The notes under the pieces are model-generated. The model was not told where the DNA came from. It searched no databases and was given only the letters and a program-made list of their open reading frames with translations. 64,000 bases of DNA. It comes from Parabacteroides faecis (GTDB taxonomy: Bacteria > Bacteroidota > Bacteroidia > Bacteroidales > Tannerellaceae). Where the stretch lies: positions 186,001 to 250,000 of the forward strand of contig NZ_BMPB01000013.1 of NCBI RefSeq assembly GCF_014647375.1, written 5' to 3'. Below are positions 17,010 to 26,344 of this stretch, piece after piece. The stretch's first letter is position 1. The number at the start of each line of letters is the position of its first letter. The position numbers were made by a program, and so were the translations under genes.

Positions 17010-20000
17010 TTAATCTTTTAAATTATTGACGTTTCTGTATTCTTTTGGTGACATGCCATATACAGCTTTGAAGCAGGATGCAAAGTATCCGCTGCTGCTG
17101 AACGCAACCTTTTCCAGTATTTCGGAAATACTTAAATTGGTTTCACGTAGCATTTGGGCCGCAGCTTCCAAACGGAGATGCTTGATCATTTCGGCAGGAG
17201 ACAGGGCGGTCAGGGTTTTTGCTTTCCGGTAGAAGTTAGCGCGGCTCATACCTATTTCTTTACAGATCATATCGACATCCAAGTCAGGATTAGAGAAATT
17301 TGCTTTAATAATGGCTGTGTATTGTTTGAGGAATTCTTCATCCTGCCGGGTTGTTTTAACACCAAGTTCATCAAGATTCAGTTTTTTCTCATATTTCCGT
17401 TGTATCTGTTTCCGTGAGGTCAATAGATTTTTTATACGGGTTTGTAATAGAGTAATGTCGAACGGCTTTATGATATAGTCGTCTGCTCCGGCCTTGTATC
17501 CTTCGGTTATTTGAGAAGGCATGGTTTTGGCTGTCAATAAAATGACAGGAATATGGGAAAATTTGATATTTTGCTTGATTTGGGTGCATAACTCCAATCC
17601 GTCCATTTCCGGCATCATGATATCGCTGACAATCAGATCCGGCGTTTTCAATGCTATTTGTTCCAATGCTTCTTTACCGTTCCCTGCTTTTAAGATGTTA
17701 TATTCATTTTCAAATTGTTTTTCGAGATATTCCAATACATCTTTATTGTCTTCAACGAGCAATAGTGTTTGTGTGACGGCTGTATTTCTTTTTTTATCGT
17801 TCGGGATGAGCTCCTGAATATTTACGGGAATTATCGATTCTGTTTGTTTTATCGGGGCACTGACCGGTTTTTCCTGTACAGGGAGTAATACATGCATTCG
17901 GGTACCGGATTGAGGCATTGTTTCCGCCCATATGATACCATTATGCTGTTCTACGATAAATCGTGCTAAACTTAAACCGATACCGGAACCTGCAACCTGG
18001 TGATGTAAATCCTGTGAAGAACGGTAGAATGGCTGGAATATTTTTTCAAGCTCTTCCTGTGATATACCTTGCCCATTATCAGATACTTGTATGTGTAAAT
18101 AATAGTCCTCGATGAGGTGTGAATTTTGACTTAGTTTCACACGAACTAAGTCACTTTCGTTGGAAAGTACTGATAATTTCATCTCAATAGTCCCCTTTTC
18201 CGGTGTGAATTTAAAAGCATTAGACAATAAGTTAAACAGCACTTTTTCAACCTCTTGACGGTCATAATAGACACAAAAACAGTCAGGAATATCATTTTTT
18301 TGAGTGAATGTGATATGTCGATGGTTAGCAATAGATATAAAGGAATCATATAATTCTTTTATAAATTCTGCCAGATTAAATTTTTCTTTTTGTAATACCA
18401 TTTTATGAGCATCGTATTTTTGTACATCCATTAGATTATTAACGAGTAAGAGTAATCTCTGAGTATTTTTACGCATGAGTTGTAAAGCGTTTTTTACCTC
18501 TGTAGAAAACGCACTATGGCTTAAAAGATCTTCCAGTGGATTGATAATAAGAGTTAAAGGAGTGCGTAGTTCGTGTGAGAAGTTGGTAAATAATCTCATA
18601 CGCTCCTCGTGTAATTCCTTCATTTTTTCTTGTTCCAGCTGTTTGAAACGGATATTACTTTCCAGTTCGTGGCGTACTTTCTGGTGGTAGACAAACTTGT
18701 ATATAATAATACATATAACGATGATATACAGGGTGTAAGCCCACCATGTTTTATATAAAGGAGGCATGACTGTAATACTTAAAGAGGACTCTTGCGGATT
18801 CCACTCTCCTTCGCTATTTGCGACCTTTACTTTGAAATTGTAACTACCTGGTGCTAAATTACTATAGTAGGCCACTCTTCGCCCCTTTACGTAGTTCCAC
18901 TCACTTTCTACTCCTTCCATCTTATATGCATATTGATTTTGTTGAGGCGATATAAAGTCTGGAGCTGTATATCCGATAGAAATATTGGTTTCGTCAGCCT
19001 TTAATTCGATAGATTTTTTATCCTCAAATTCTACCTGATTATTATTAATAGACAATGAAGTCAGATAGACAGGTGGAATATAGGTGTTTTTGTTCATAGA
19101 GGTGGGTTTAAAGCACATGATTCCTTTATTTCCCGGGAAATAAAGAGTACCCCTGCTATCGCTTGTTCCTGCAAGCAGAGTGAATTCCAGTACTTGTTGG
19201 CTGGCATTATGAACAGATATGAAACGATCTGTCTCCGGTTCGTAGTAATATAGACTATTTCCGGATAAGGCCCATAAACATTGATTTTTATCCTGTACCA
19301 TGGTGTAGATATAACCATCCGTTACACCGGTGGTGTCAGTATATTGTTTGATCAGATTCATTTCCCGATCAAAACAGTAGATGCCACTACCGAAGAAAGA
19401 TATCCATATATTCTGTAGCGAATCGGTTAAAATGGCGCTGATGGCTCCGGGCTTTACATTGTCATGCAGGTTAAGATCCTGTGAAGAGATCGTTTTGAGA
19501 GTCTCTTTCTTCATATCATATCTGTAAAGTTCCTGCTTGAGTGTTCCCAGAATAAAAACATCGGGTTCTACTTCTTTTAATGTGGAGACATAAAGAAATT
19601 TTCTGTTTTTTCCATCTACCGGAAATTGGTTAATTTGCTTTCCTTTATCTATCAACACTAATCCGGTACCGGAGTTGGTCGGAATCCATAGTCTACCTTT
19701 ACTGTCATTCAGCAGGGTATAAATATCTCCCCGCTCACAATCAAAAAGTAACCGGTAATCTTTTCTTTTTCTGGAGAACAGGTAAACAGACCCGGTATTA
19801 GTCGCACAAAGAATACTGTCACCTTTTATGAATAAAGATTTGAATATGTTGGAACTGTAATTACTTTTATACGGTGATTTTTTAGGATAAAACTGCTGAC
19901 TTTGTGTATCAGGATTATAACAGAATAATCCGGCACCTTCTGTGGCAAACCAAATATTACCGTTGTCGTCTTCTTTTCCCATACCCAGCAATCCGGTGAA

Positions 20001-21047
20001 TTCATTGGGAGTGATTAGATAGAATTGTTTTCTGGCAGGGCTGTAGTAATTCAATCCTTTCCAGGTCCCGACCCATAATGCCCCGGCATTATCTTTGAGC
20101 AGGCTGTGAACGGAATAATAACTCAATGCTCCGGGCTCATTCGGATTGAATTTATAAGGAGTCACCTTAAATGTTTCCAGATCCAGACTATTCAATCCGG
20201 CGAAAGTGCCGAGTAATAATGTTCCGGGTTCCCCTTCTGCTATCGCGCGGACAACATTGCTGCTTAATGCTGAGTTTGTCGTATTCAGATGGATAAACTT
20301 GTTATTAGCCTTGTCCAGATAACAAAGCCCCGATGTTTCAGAAAGTATCCATAGGCGTTTATGACTATCGGTAAATAACCCGCAAATAGAACCTTTGATA
20401 AGTGAAAACGGATCATCCGGATCATGTTTATAATAATGTATGACTTCCCTCTGCTTGTTTAATACGGCAAGTCCGGATTGTGAACTGGCTACATACAAAT
20501 TTCCTTCTTCGTCTTCCTGTAGGGCTTTTATGTTAGGAGCGATGGGAGTAGAGGATAGCCAATCTTTATAAACGAGTGAATCGCCCTGTTCATCATATTG
20601 GTATAGATACTTTTCTCCGGCAAATAGAAATTCTCCGTTCCGGCAGCGTAAACAACAATGCATAAAGCGGGTTTCTTTCACATGATATCGTTGGATATGC
20701 CCTGTCTCATGCGCAATTTTGTGAACCCCATTGTCTGTGATCACCCAAATATTTTTATTCCTGTCTTCGGCGATGTCCTGTACATTATTGTCAGCCAATG
20801 AACAAGAGTCTGTCGGATTGTTCTTAAATACCTTAAATTCGTATCCGTCGTACCGGTGTAAACCTCCCTGGGTTCCGAGCCATAAATACCCGTCTGTATC
20901 TTGATAGATATGAGTAACAGTGCCTTGGGTAAGTCCATCCTCTATCCCGATCTGCGAGAAAAAATAGGGGGAAATATTTTTACTGTCGGCAGAATGGAAT
21001 AGCAGTGATAACAGAAGAAAGAATAATATTTGTGTGTGCTTTGTCAT
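17010..21047 (-). CDS. Hybrid two-component system (HTCS) sensor-regulator
   Basis: I chose the start at 21047 (MTKHTQILFFLLLSLLF, a signal peptide). A longer in-frame start at 21104 would overlap a perfect -7 box. The product is about 1345 residues. About 14 Reg_prop propeller repeats (DGLTQGTVTHIYQD, DGYLWLGTQGGLHRYDG) fill residues about 30-680, then a Y_Y_Y domain and one transmembrane helix (YTLYIIVICIIIYKFVY). Inside the cell come HisKA with the H-box FSHELRTPLT (near residue 820), HATPase_c (FNLLSNAFKFTPEKG, GSGIGLSLARFIV), a receiver domain with phospho-acceptor Asp in DLIVSDIMMPEMDG (near 1142) and an AraC-type HTH (ISEILEKVAFSSSGYFASCFK). HTCS proteins sense a periplasmic oligosaccharide and activate neighbouring susC/susD genes, here the likely target. 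Confidence 0.95.
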   Translation of the reverse strand: MTKHTQILFFLLLSLLFHSADSKNISPYFFSQIGIEDGLTQGTVTHIYQDTDGYLWLGTQGGLHRYDGYEFKVFKNNPTDSCSLADNNVQDIAEDRNKNIWVITDNGVHKIAHETGHIQRYHVKETRFMHCCLRCRNGEFLFAGEKYLYQYDEQGDSLVYKDWLSSTPIAPNIKALQEDEEGNLYVASSQSGLAVLNKQREVIHYYKHDPDDPFSLIKGSICGLFTDSHKRLWILSETSGLCYLDKANNKFIHLNTTNSALSSNVVRAIAEGEPGTLLLGTFAGLNSLDLETFKVTPYKFNPNEPGALSYYSVHSLLKDNAGALWVGTWKGLNYYSPARKQFYLITPNEFTGLLGMGKEDDNGNIWFATEGAGLFCYNPDTQSQQFYPKKSPYKSNYSSNIFKSLFIKGDSILCATNTGSVYLFSRKRKDYRLLFDCERGDIYTLLNDSKGRLWIPTNSGTGLVLIDKGKQINQFPVDGKNRKFLYVSTLKEVEPDVFILGTLKQELYRYDMKKETLKTISSQDLNLHDNVKPGAISAILTDSLQNIWISFFGSGIYCFDREMNLIKQYTDTTGVTDGYIYTMVQDKNQCLWALSGNSLYYYEPETDRFISVHNASQQVLEFTLLAGTSDSRGTLYFPGNKGIMCFKPTSMNKNTYIPPVYLTSLSINNNQVEFEDKKSIELKADETNISIGYTAPDFISPQQNQYAYKMEGVESEWNYVKGRRVAYYSNLAPGSYNFKVKVANSEGEWNPQESSLSITVMPPLYKTWWAYTLYIIVICIIIYKFVYHQKVRHELESNIRFKQLEQEKMKELHEERMRLFTNFSHELRTPLTLIINPLEDLLSHSAFSTEVKNALQLMRKNTQRLLLLVNNLMDVQKYDAHKMVLQKEKFNLAEFIKELYDSFISIANHRHITFTQKNDIPDCFCVYYDRQEVEKVLFNLLSNAFKFTPEKGTIEMKLSVLSNESDLVRVKLSQNSHLIEDYYLHIQVSDNGQGISQEELEKIFQPFYRSSQDLHHQVAGSGIGLSLARFIVEQHNGIIWAETMPQSGTRMHVLLPVQEKPVSAPIKQTESIIPVNIQELIPNDKKRNTAVTQTLLLVEDNKDVLEYLEKQFENEYNILKAGNGKEALEQIALKTPDLIVSDIMMPEMDGLELCTQIKQNIKFSHIPVILLTAKTMPSQITEGYKAGADDYIIKPFDITLLQTRIKNLLTSRKQIQRKYEKKLNLDELGVKTTRQDEEFLKQYTAIIKANFSNPDLDVDMICKEIGMSRANFYRKAKTLTALSPAEMIKHLRLEAAAQMLRETNLSISEILEKVAFSSSGYFASCFKAVYGMSPKEYRNVNNLKD

Positions 21048-21101
21048 ATTTCTTTGGTTATTTAGGTATAAGTCCGTAAATTCTTTTGATTTATATGAAT
21101 A

Positions 21102-21109
21102 CAAAGATA
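21102..21109 (-). promoter_or_regulatory. -7 box of the HTCS gene
   Basis: Minus-strand TATCTTTG matches TAnnTTTG exactly, 55 bp upstream of the chosen start. It argues against the longer start at 21104. No -33 match is found at 19-21 bp. Confidence 0.5.
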
Positions 21110-21163
21110 TGTAATATTTTGTTTACTCTTCGTCAACCCCCTATTGTATTTCCTGTTAAAATG

Positions 21164-21203
21164 TCAAGTCCTGAATAACCCTTATAAGTTATTCAGGACT
21201 TGA
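21164..21203. terminator. Perfect 16-bp hairpin after the CoADR-like gene
   Basis: Bases 21164-21179 pair with 21188-21203 without mismatch, with an 8-base loop. It lies 28 bp past the stop at 21231. The T run after it on the minus strand is short, so termination strength is uncertain. Confidence 0.65.
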
Positions 21204-21230
21204 TAGAAATATAGAAGATGTTGTGATCTC

Positions 21231-23687
21231 TTAGATGAAGAGGTTTATATTGGCTTCTTCTGCGCGTTCGAGATAAGTGGCGACACCTCCTAAAGTGACA
21301 TTATCCATTAATTCTTCTTTTTTCACACCCATGACGTCCATACTCATAGTGCAGGCGATCATTTCGATTCCGTTTTCTGCAGCTTGTGCAATCAGACTTT
21401 CCAGGCTATCGATATGTTTCTTCTTCATGATCAGACGCATCATCCAGCTTCCGGCTCCTCCCATATTCATTTTTGACAGTTTCAGTTTACTGCTATGCGA
21501 TGGGAGCATCCAACCGAACATTTTACCGAACAGGTCTTTCGATACTGACGGCTTCTGGCGTTTCTTGATAACATTCAATCCCCAGAAAGTAAAGAACATG
21601 GTTACTTTCTTGCCGGTTGAGGCTGCTCCATTTGCAATAACGAATGAAGCTAAAGCTTTGTCGAGGTCGTCACTGAAAACGATAAGAGTTTTGTTGTCGG
21701 CACCGCCCAGAACTTTACAACTACTTTTCGGTTCTCCTTTTTCGATGGTGGCGTGAATTACTCCTGATTTGTTTTCTACTCCAACCAATTGCGCTCCGGT
21801 CATATTACACCAGGCAGCAACATCTTTTCCAAATCCTTGATCTGTGGCCGTTATCAGGAGCCGGTCGCCAGTGTTTATTTCGGCATAATGCTTTTTTAAT
21901 TGCAGAACCGGACCGGGGCATTGCAGTCCGCAGGCATCAATCCGAACTGTCTGTTTTTCGGATACTTGCGAAGGAGTCGGTCGTGATACTTTTGGGGTTT
22001 CTATTGTTTTTTGTGTACCGTTTTCCATAACAGATATTGGTTTTGCAGAAGCTACGCTCCATGTTTTATAACCTCCGGAAAGATTTTTTACATTCTTGAA
22101 ACCATGTTGTGTCAGGATACGATAAGCCAGATAACCTCGTAATCCGACAGCACAACTTACTACGATCGATTTATCTTTCGGCAATTCCGATAAGCGGGTA
22201 CGGAGTTCGTCCACCGGAATATTGATGGCATTAGGTAGTGTTCCCAGGCTGTATTCATCGGCTGTACGGACATCCAGTAACAATGTATCTTTCTGTAATC
22301 CGGCAATATCACGCCAGTGTACTATTTCGACCTTTTGAGTCAGGATATTTTCAGCTACATAACCAGCCATGTTAACCGGATCTTTGGCTGAAGAGTAGGG
22401 GGGAGCATAAGCATGTTCTAGCGTCGCCAGGTCGTAAACCGTACCTTTACGTTGGATCACTTGTGCAAACATTTCAATTCGTTTGTCCACTCCGTCGAAT
22501 CCGACGATTTGTGCACCTAGTAACTGACCGTTTTCCGGTGAAAATAATATTTTAACAGACATCGGTACTGCTCCCGGATAATAGCCGGCGTGTGATGCCG
22601 AATGAGTATAAGAGGACTGGTAAGTAATCCCTTCGCGTTTCAGTAACTTGGCGTTAGCCCCAGCCGCTGCAACGGTAAGGTCAAAAACTTTGGCAATAGA
22701 AGTTCCCATCGTACCCGGATATGTCTCGCGATTTCCATATACAATATTATTAGCTACGATGCGTCCTTGTTTGTTTGCCGGGCCTGCGAGTGGGATTAAA
22801 GCAGGTTTGCCTGTAACCAGATGACGAACTTCTACGGCATCGCCTAAAGCGTAGATGTCAGGATCGGAAGTTTGCATGTAATCGTTTATAGCAATACCTC
22901 CTAATGTACCGAGAGACAATCCTGCTTCTTTGGCCAGTCTGGTTTCCGGACGTACGCCTATACTAAGAATAACGAGATCAGTCGTAATCTGTTTGCCGCT
23001 ACGTAGGTGAACTATTATCCCTTCAGGTGTTTCTTCAAAACGTGAGACGCCATCTTCCAGCCGCAGATCGACTTGCTTGTCTGTTAATTGCTGATGTACA
23101 ATGGCTGCCATAGAATAGTCCAACGGAGCCATGACCTGGTTTGCCATTTCAACGACAGCTACCTGAATGCCTAGTTGGTGCAGGTTTTCTGCCATTTCAA
23201 GTCCAATAAATCCACCTCCGACAACTACGGCGTGCCGGGGATTGCTTCTGCTGACATATTTCTTGATTGTATCAGTGTCCGGGACATTACGTAAAGTGAA
23301 TATCTTATCGCTATTGATTCCTTCAATGCCGGGACGAAGAGGTTCTGCTCCGGGAGAAAGGATCAGTTTATCATAGTTTTCGCTATAGGTACGAGCAGTG
23401 TTGATATCTGTTATCTCAACTGTTTTTTCTTTCGGATGAATAGCTGTCACCTCTTGTTCGGTACGAATATCTATATTAAAACGGGCTGTAAATCCCTGAG
23501 CTGTCTGTACGAACAGTTTATCGCGTTCGGCGATTGTCCCACCTATATAATAAGGTAATCCACAATTGGCATAAGAGACATACTTTCCTCTTTCGAACAG
23601 GATTATTTCTGCATTTTCATCGATTCTGCGTAAACGGGCTGCTACGGTAGCTCCACCGGCAACTCCTCCGACTATTAAGTATTTCAT
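21231..23687 (-). CDS. CoA-disulfide reductase-like, rhodanese, TusA and DsrE fusion
   Basis: An 818-residue protein. Residues 1-440 form an FAD/NAD(P)H disulfide oxidoreductase of the CoADR/NADH-oxidase group: LIVGGVAGGATVAARLRR binds FAD and SYANCGLPYYIGG holds the redox Cys42. A rhodanese domain follows (about 455-545; active Cys in VVSCAVGLRGY). Next are a TusA/SirA-type sulfur carrier (about 575-650; CGLQCPGPVL) and a DsrE-like domain (about 655-818; IACTMSMDVMGV). The pieces are all sulfur-handling parts, so it probably moves persulfide sulfur and reduces disulfides or polysulfides with NAD(P)H in the cytoplasm. It lies 66 bp after the MarR gene and is probably controlled by it. The substrate is inferred from family members. 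Confidence 0.9.
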   Translation of the reverse strand: MKYLIVGGVAGGATVAARLRRIDENAEIILFERGKYVSYANCGLPYYIGGTIAERDKLFVQTAQGFTARFNIDIRTEQEVTAIHPKEKTVEITDINTARTYSENYDKLILSPGAEPLRPGIEGINSDKIFTLRNVPDTDTIKKYVSRSNPRHAVVVGGGFIGLEMAENLHQLGIQVAVVEMANQVMAPLDYSMAAIVHQQLTDKQVDLRLEDGVSRFEETPEGIIVHLRSGKQITTDLVILSIGVRPETRLAKEAGLSLGTLGGIAINDYMQTSDPDIYALGDAVEVRHLVTGKPALIPLAGPANKQGRIVANNIVYGNRETYPGTMGTSIAKVFDLTVAAAGANAKLLKREGITYQSSYTHSASHAGYYPGAVPMSVKILFSPENGQLLGAQIVGFDGVDKRIEMFAQVIQRKGTVYDLATLEHAYAPPYSSAKDPVNMAGYVAENILTQKVEIVHWRDIAGLQKDTLLLDVRTADEYSLGTLPNAINIPVDELRTRLSELPKDKSIVVSCAVGLRGYLAYRILTQHGFKNVKNLSGGYKTWSVASAKPISVMENGTQKTIETPKVSRPTPSQVSEKQTVRIDACGLQCPGPVLQLKKHYAEINTGDRLLITATDQGFGKDVAAWCNMTGAQLVGVENKSGVIHATIEKGEPKSSCKVLGGADNKTLIVFSDDLDKALASFVIANGAASTGKKVTMFFTFWGLNVIKKRQKPSVSKDLFGKMFGWMLPSHSSKLKLSKMNMGGAGSWMMRLIMKKKHIDSLESLIAQAAENGIEMIACTMSMDVMGVKKEELMDNVTLGGVATYLERAEEANINLFI

Positions 23688-23752
23688 GTTATGGATATAT
23701 TATTTTGATTACACATATTTGCTATTAGAAAATATATTGATAAAAAAAGGTT

Positions 23753-24118
23753 TTACCCTTTTTCCATGCATTGCTGCAATTTACCGAACAAACCGTCGAA
23801 ACGTAGTTCGGCATTCATCATCTGTTGTACTTTCTCTTTACCTTTCGGAGTGAGGGAGAAAAACATCTGCCGTTTATCCTCTTTGCTGATTGCCCGGTGG
23901 ATAAAACCTTTATTTTCGACAGAAGTGATTACCTTCGATACCCGTGAATTCGATAAACCTATATAATCACAGATCGTCCCTGCTGATTTTGCTTGGTTGT
24001 CCTTCAGGCAACAGAGTAACATCGCTTCATTGATCGTGATCTCGTGTACCTCTGAAAAAGCCTTTTCAAACTGATACAATGTTTTGTATATGTCTTTGAT
24101 TACACAGATTGCTTCCAT
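23753..24118 (-). CDS. MarR-family transcriptional regulator
   Basis: A 121-residue winged-helix protein. The recognition region is TICDYIGLSNSRVSKVITSVENKGFIHR and the wing is KEDKRQMFFSLTPKGKEKV. MarR proteins usually repress their own operon and release DNA when a ligand or oxidant binds. It contains several Cys residues (CVIKD, LLCCLKD, ICDY), so thiol or persulfide sensing is possible but not shown. It is first in a two-gene unit with the sulfur-related fusion at 21231. A -7 box and an ACAATAT...ATATTGT inverted repeat lie just upstream. Confidence 0.88.
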   Translation of the reverse strand: MEAICVIKDIYKTLYQFEKAFSEVHEITINEAMLLCCLKDNQAKSAGTICDYIGLSNSRVSKVITSVENKGFIHRAISKEDKRQMFFSLTPKGKEKVQQMMNAELRFDGLFGKLQQCMEKG

Positions 24119-24139
24119 GTTGTATTTTTATTGATGGTG

Positions 24140-24173
24140 CAAATATAGACAATATTTTTAATATTTATATTGT
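24140..24173 (-). promoter_or_regulatory. Promoter and likely MarR operator
   Basis: The -7 box is TATATTTG on the minus strand (24140-24147), 22 bp from the MarR start codon. An inverted repeat, ACAATAT at 24149-24155 and ATATTGT at 24167-24173, lies just upstream of it, in the place where a self-repressor would block polymerase. Binding by this MarR is inferred. Confidence 0.55.
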
Positions 24174-24216
24174 TTAGTGGAAAATATTTTATTCTTCCTA
24201 TAAACAGGCTGTTAAG

Positions 24217-24237
24217 AACAAATGTTTTTCATTTGTT
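24217..24237. promoter_or_regulatory. Perfect inverted repeat upstream of the cupin gene
   Basis: AACAAATG and CATTTGTT flank five T residues, 47 bp before the cupin start codon. It could be an operator or an RNA hairpin. No clear -7 box is seen here. Confidence 0.4.
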
Positions 24238-24283
24238 GTTTAATAAAGAAAATAAGAAGAATAATTTGTAACAGATAAATTGG

Positions 24284-24616
24284 ATGAATATGGAAAAGTT
24301 ATTTCAAAAAGGAGTTGTGGTCGATCTGAGTAGTTGGGTTGATTATTCTGAAGGAGGGGTAGTCAGTAAACAAATCGTAAAAAGTGCAGCAGGCAATATC
24401 ACTTTGTTTTCTTTTGATAAAGGCGAAGGATTGAGTGAGCATACTGCTCCTTTTGATGCCCTGGTCCAGATACTGGAAGGTGAGATGGAAATAGTAGTCG
24501 ATGGAAATCATTCCAAGATGAAAGCTGGGGAGTCATTGGTGCTTCCTGCGAATGTACCCCATGCATTAACTGCAGTACAACGGTTTAAAATGCTTTTGAC
24601 CATGATCAAAGGATAA
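24284..24616 (+). CDS. Small single-domain cupin protein
   Basis: A 110-residue cytoplasmic protein that is one cupin barrel. The first cupin motif is visible around EGLSEHTAPFDALVQILEGEMEIVVDG and the second around LVLPANVPHALTAVQ, with His residues placed for metal binding. A second possible start is the ATG two codons later. It is transcribed alone, divergent from the MarR operon and closed by a strong terminator. Small cupins like this often bind metals or small ligands; the role here is unknown. Confidence 0.85.
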   Translation: MNMEKLFQKGVVVDLSSWVDYSEGGVVSKQIVKSAAGNITLFSFDKGEGLSEHTAPFDALVQILEGEMEIVVDGNHSKMKAGESLVLPANVPHALTAVQRFKMLLTMIKG

Positions 24617-24620
24617 ATAA

Positions 24621-24660
24621 AAAAAGAGACAAGGTTTTTTGATAGCCTTGTCTCTTTTTT
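24621..24660. terminator. Bidirectional terminator between cupin and DHOD-like genes
   Basis: A 14-bp perfect stem (24621-24634 with 24646-24659), an 11-base loop and A/T runs on both sides lie between two converging genes (stops at 24616 and 24677). Confidence 0.9.
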
Positions 24661-24676
24661 CTTTATTCTATCTATA

Positions 24677-25654
24677 TTAGTCTCTGTTAGAGAAATATTT
24701 CATGAACTGTGAACGTTCATACATAGCCGGATTCGGTATGTTAGCGTAATTCAGTTTGCCTTGGAATTGTGCCAGGCTTTGATAGTGTGCCTGATGCATC
24801 CATTCTTCCACACAAGTAAGTACCTGTGAGATGATTTCACCGCCATGCGTATACAATGCGCTACACATCTGTACGGCAGACGCTCCGGCTAACAGACATT
24901 TGATAACGTCTTCCCAATCATGTATACCGGTAGATGAAGCAATACTTATTCCTGGTACTTTTCCTGAAACAATGGCTGTCCAACGGATCGTATCACTCAG
25001 GTCGGAGTGGTTACTGAATACATTGCCAGATACTATTTGCATATTGTTAATGTCGATATCCGGTTGGTAAAAACGGTTGAACATCACTACACCATCCGCT
25101 CCGTTTACCTTTAATGTGTTGACCAATGCCGGAATATTTCCTACATTCTTTCCGATCTTTATAATAACAGGTATTGAAACTGTTTCTTTTACTTTCCTGA
25201 TGATATTTACGTAGAGGTCGCGTATTTCATCCTGATTATATTCCAGGCTTGTTTCGAGGAAATAAACATTCAATTCCAGTGCATCGGCTCCGGCCAGTTC
25301 TATTTGACGGGCAAAGTCGATCCATACATCAGATTTGTAACAGTTGATGCTGGCAATAATAGGAATGGTACACTGTTCTTTAGTCTTTTTGATCAGCTCC
25401 AGATAATTGTTTACCTGGTTTGCTTTTACATAACCGCGGATATAATCGGCTGCTTCCGGATAATCAGAATCCTGCATGAGCGAATCGCTCTGCATTTCGA
25501 TCTGTTCTTCAAAAAGAGATTTGAGAACGATTGCTCCGGCACCGGCCTTTTCAAATTCCTTGTTCCGTTCAGGGTTATTTGTCAGACCTGAACTTCCAAC
25601 GATTAAAGGATTACGAAGTGTTAGTCCCGCGTATTGGGTTTTAATGTCAATCAT
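24677..25654 (-). CDS. Dihydroorotate dehydrogenase-like flavoprotein
   Basis: A 325-residue TIM-barrel protein of the FMN-dependent DHOD class 1 family. The opening, YAGLTLRNPLIVGSSGLTNN, is typical, and FMN contacts are suggested by IPVIIKIGKNVG, GADGVVMFNR and ASSTGIHDWEDVIKCLLAGA. True DHODs have a catalytic Cys or Ser in an N-x-S-C-P-N loop; here that place reads LELNVYFLE, with neither. It is therefore probably a DHOD-like protein with another substrate, as annotated in many Bacteroidota. It lies 21 bp after yggS, and the order DUF4494-yggS-DHOD-like is probably one operon. Confidence 0.85.
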   Translation of the reverse strand: MIDIKTQYAGLTLRNPLIVGSSGLTNNPERNKEFEKAGAGAIVLKSLFEEQIEMQSDSLMQDSDYPEAADYIRGYVKANQVNNYLELIKKTKEQCTIPIIASINCYKSDVWIDFARQIELAGADALELNVYFLETSLEYNQDEIRDLYVNIIRKVKETVSIPVIIKIGKNVGNIPALVNTLKVNGADGVVMFNRFYQPDIDINNMQIVSGNVFSNHSDLSDTIRWTAIVSGKVPGISIASSTGIHDWEDVIKCLLAGASAVQMCSALYTHGGEIISQVLTCVEEWMHQAHYQSLAQFQGKLNYANIPNPAMYERSQFMKYFSNRD

Positions 25655-25675
25655 GTCAGATTCAATTTTAATGTG

Positions 25676-26344
25676 TTAGTACTCGCGTTCGCCGAAAATA
25701 CTGGTTCCAACCCGTATCATGGTGCTACCTTGGCTGATGGCGATCGGATAATCGTGACTCATCCCCATAGATAACACTGCAAAATTATCATTTCCTTTGA
25801 AATATATAGATTTTAAATCACTGAAAAGTTTATGCAAGGTGTGAAATTCCTGTTCGATGAGTGTTGTGTCATCTGTATAGGTCGCCATTCCCATCAATCC
25901 GCATATTTGAATGTTCCTGAGTTCTGCGAGTTGTTCGTTCTGCAGAAGTTCGCGGCATTCGTCAGGAGTCAGTCCGTGTTTGGTATCTTCCTGTGCGACG
26001 TGTATTTCCAGTAATACACGGATCATCCGGCTGTTTTTCACAGCCTGTTTATTCACTTCCTGCAATAATTTAAGGGAGTCGATGCTATGGATCGTATGGA
26101 TGAACGGCGCAATATCTTTCACTTTATTACTTTGCAGCGGTCCGATGAAATGCCATTCGATATCACCCGGTAGTACTTTCTGTTTTGCCGTCAGCTCCTG
26201 TGCCCTGCTTTCGCCGAAAACACGCTGGCCTGCATTGTAGGCTTCCTTCAATGCTTCTGCCGGATGAAACTTAGACACGGCTACCAGCGTGACATTTGCC
26301 GGTAACGATGCCTTGAGTTGTACTATATTCTGGGAGATACTCAT
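25676..26344 (-). CDS. YggS/PLPBP-family pyridoxal phosphate homeostasis protein
   Basis: A 222-residue single-domain PLP protein. The Schiff-base lysine is Lys25 in LVAVSKFHP. Other family marks are FGESRAQEL, WHFIGPLQSNKVK, GLMGMATYTDD and LSMGMSHDYPIAI, with the phosphate-binding end IRVGTSIFGERE. The family keeps free PLP in balance in the cytoplasm and is not known to catalyse a reaction. Its start overlaps the DUF4494 stop by 4 bp (ATGA), so the two are translationally linked. Confidence 0.95.
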   Translation of the reverse strand: MSISQNIVQLKASLPANVTLVAVSKFHPAEALKEAYNAGQRVFGESRAQELTAKQKVLPGDIEWHFIGPLQSNKVKDIAPFIHTIHSIDSLKLLQEVNKQAVKNSRMIRVLLEIHVAQEDTKHGLTPDECRELLQNEQLAELRNIQICGLMGMATYTDDTTLIEQEFHTLHKLFSDLKSIYFKGNDNFAVLSMGMSHDYPIAISQGSTMIRVGTSIFGEREY

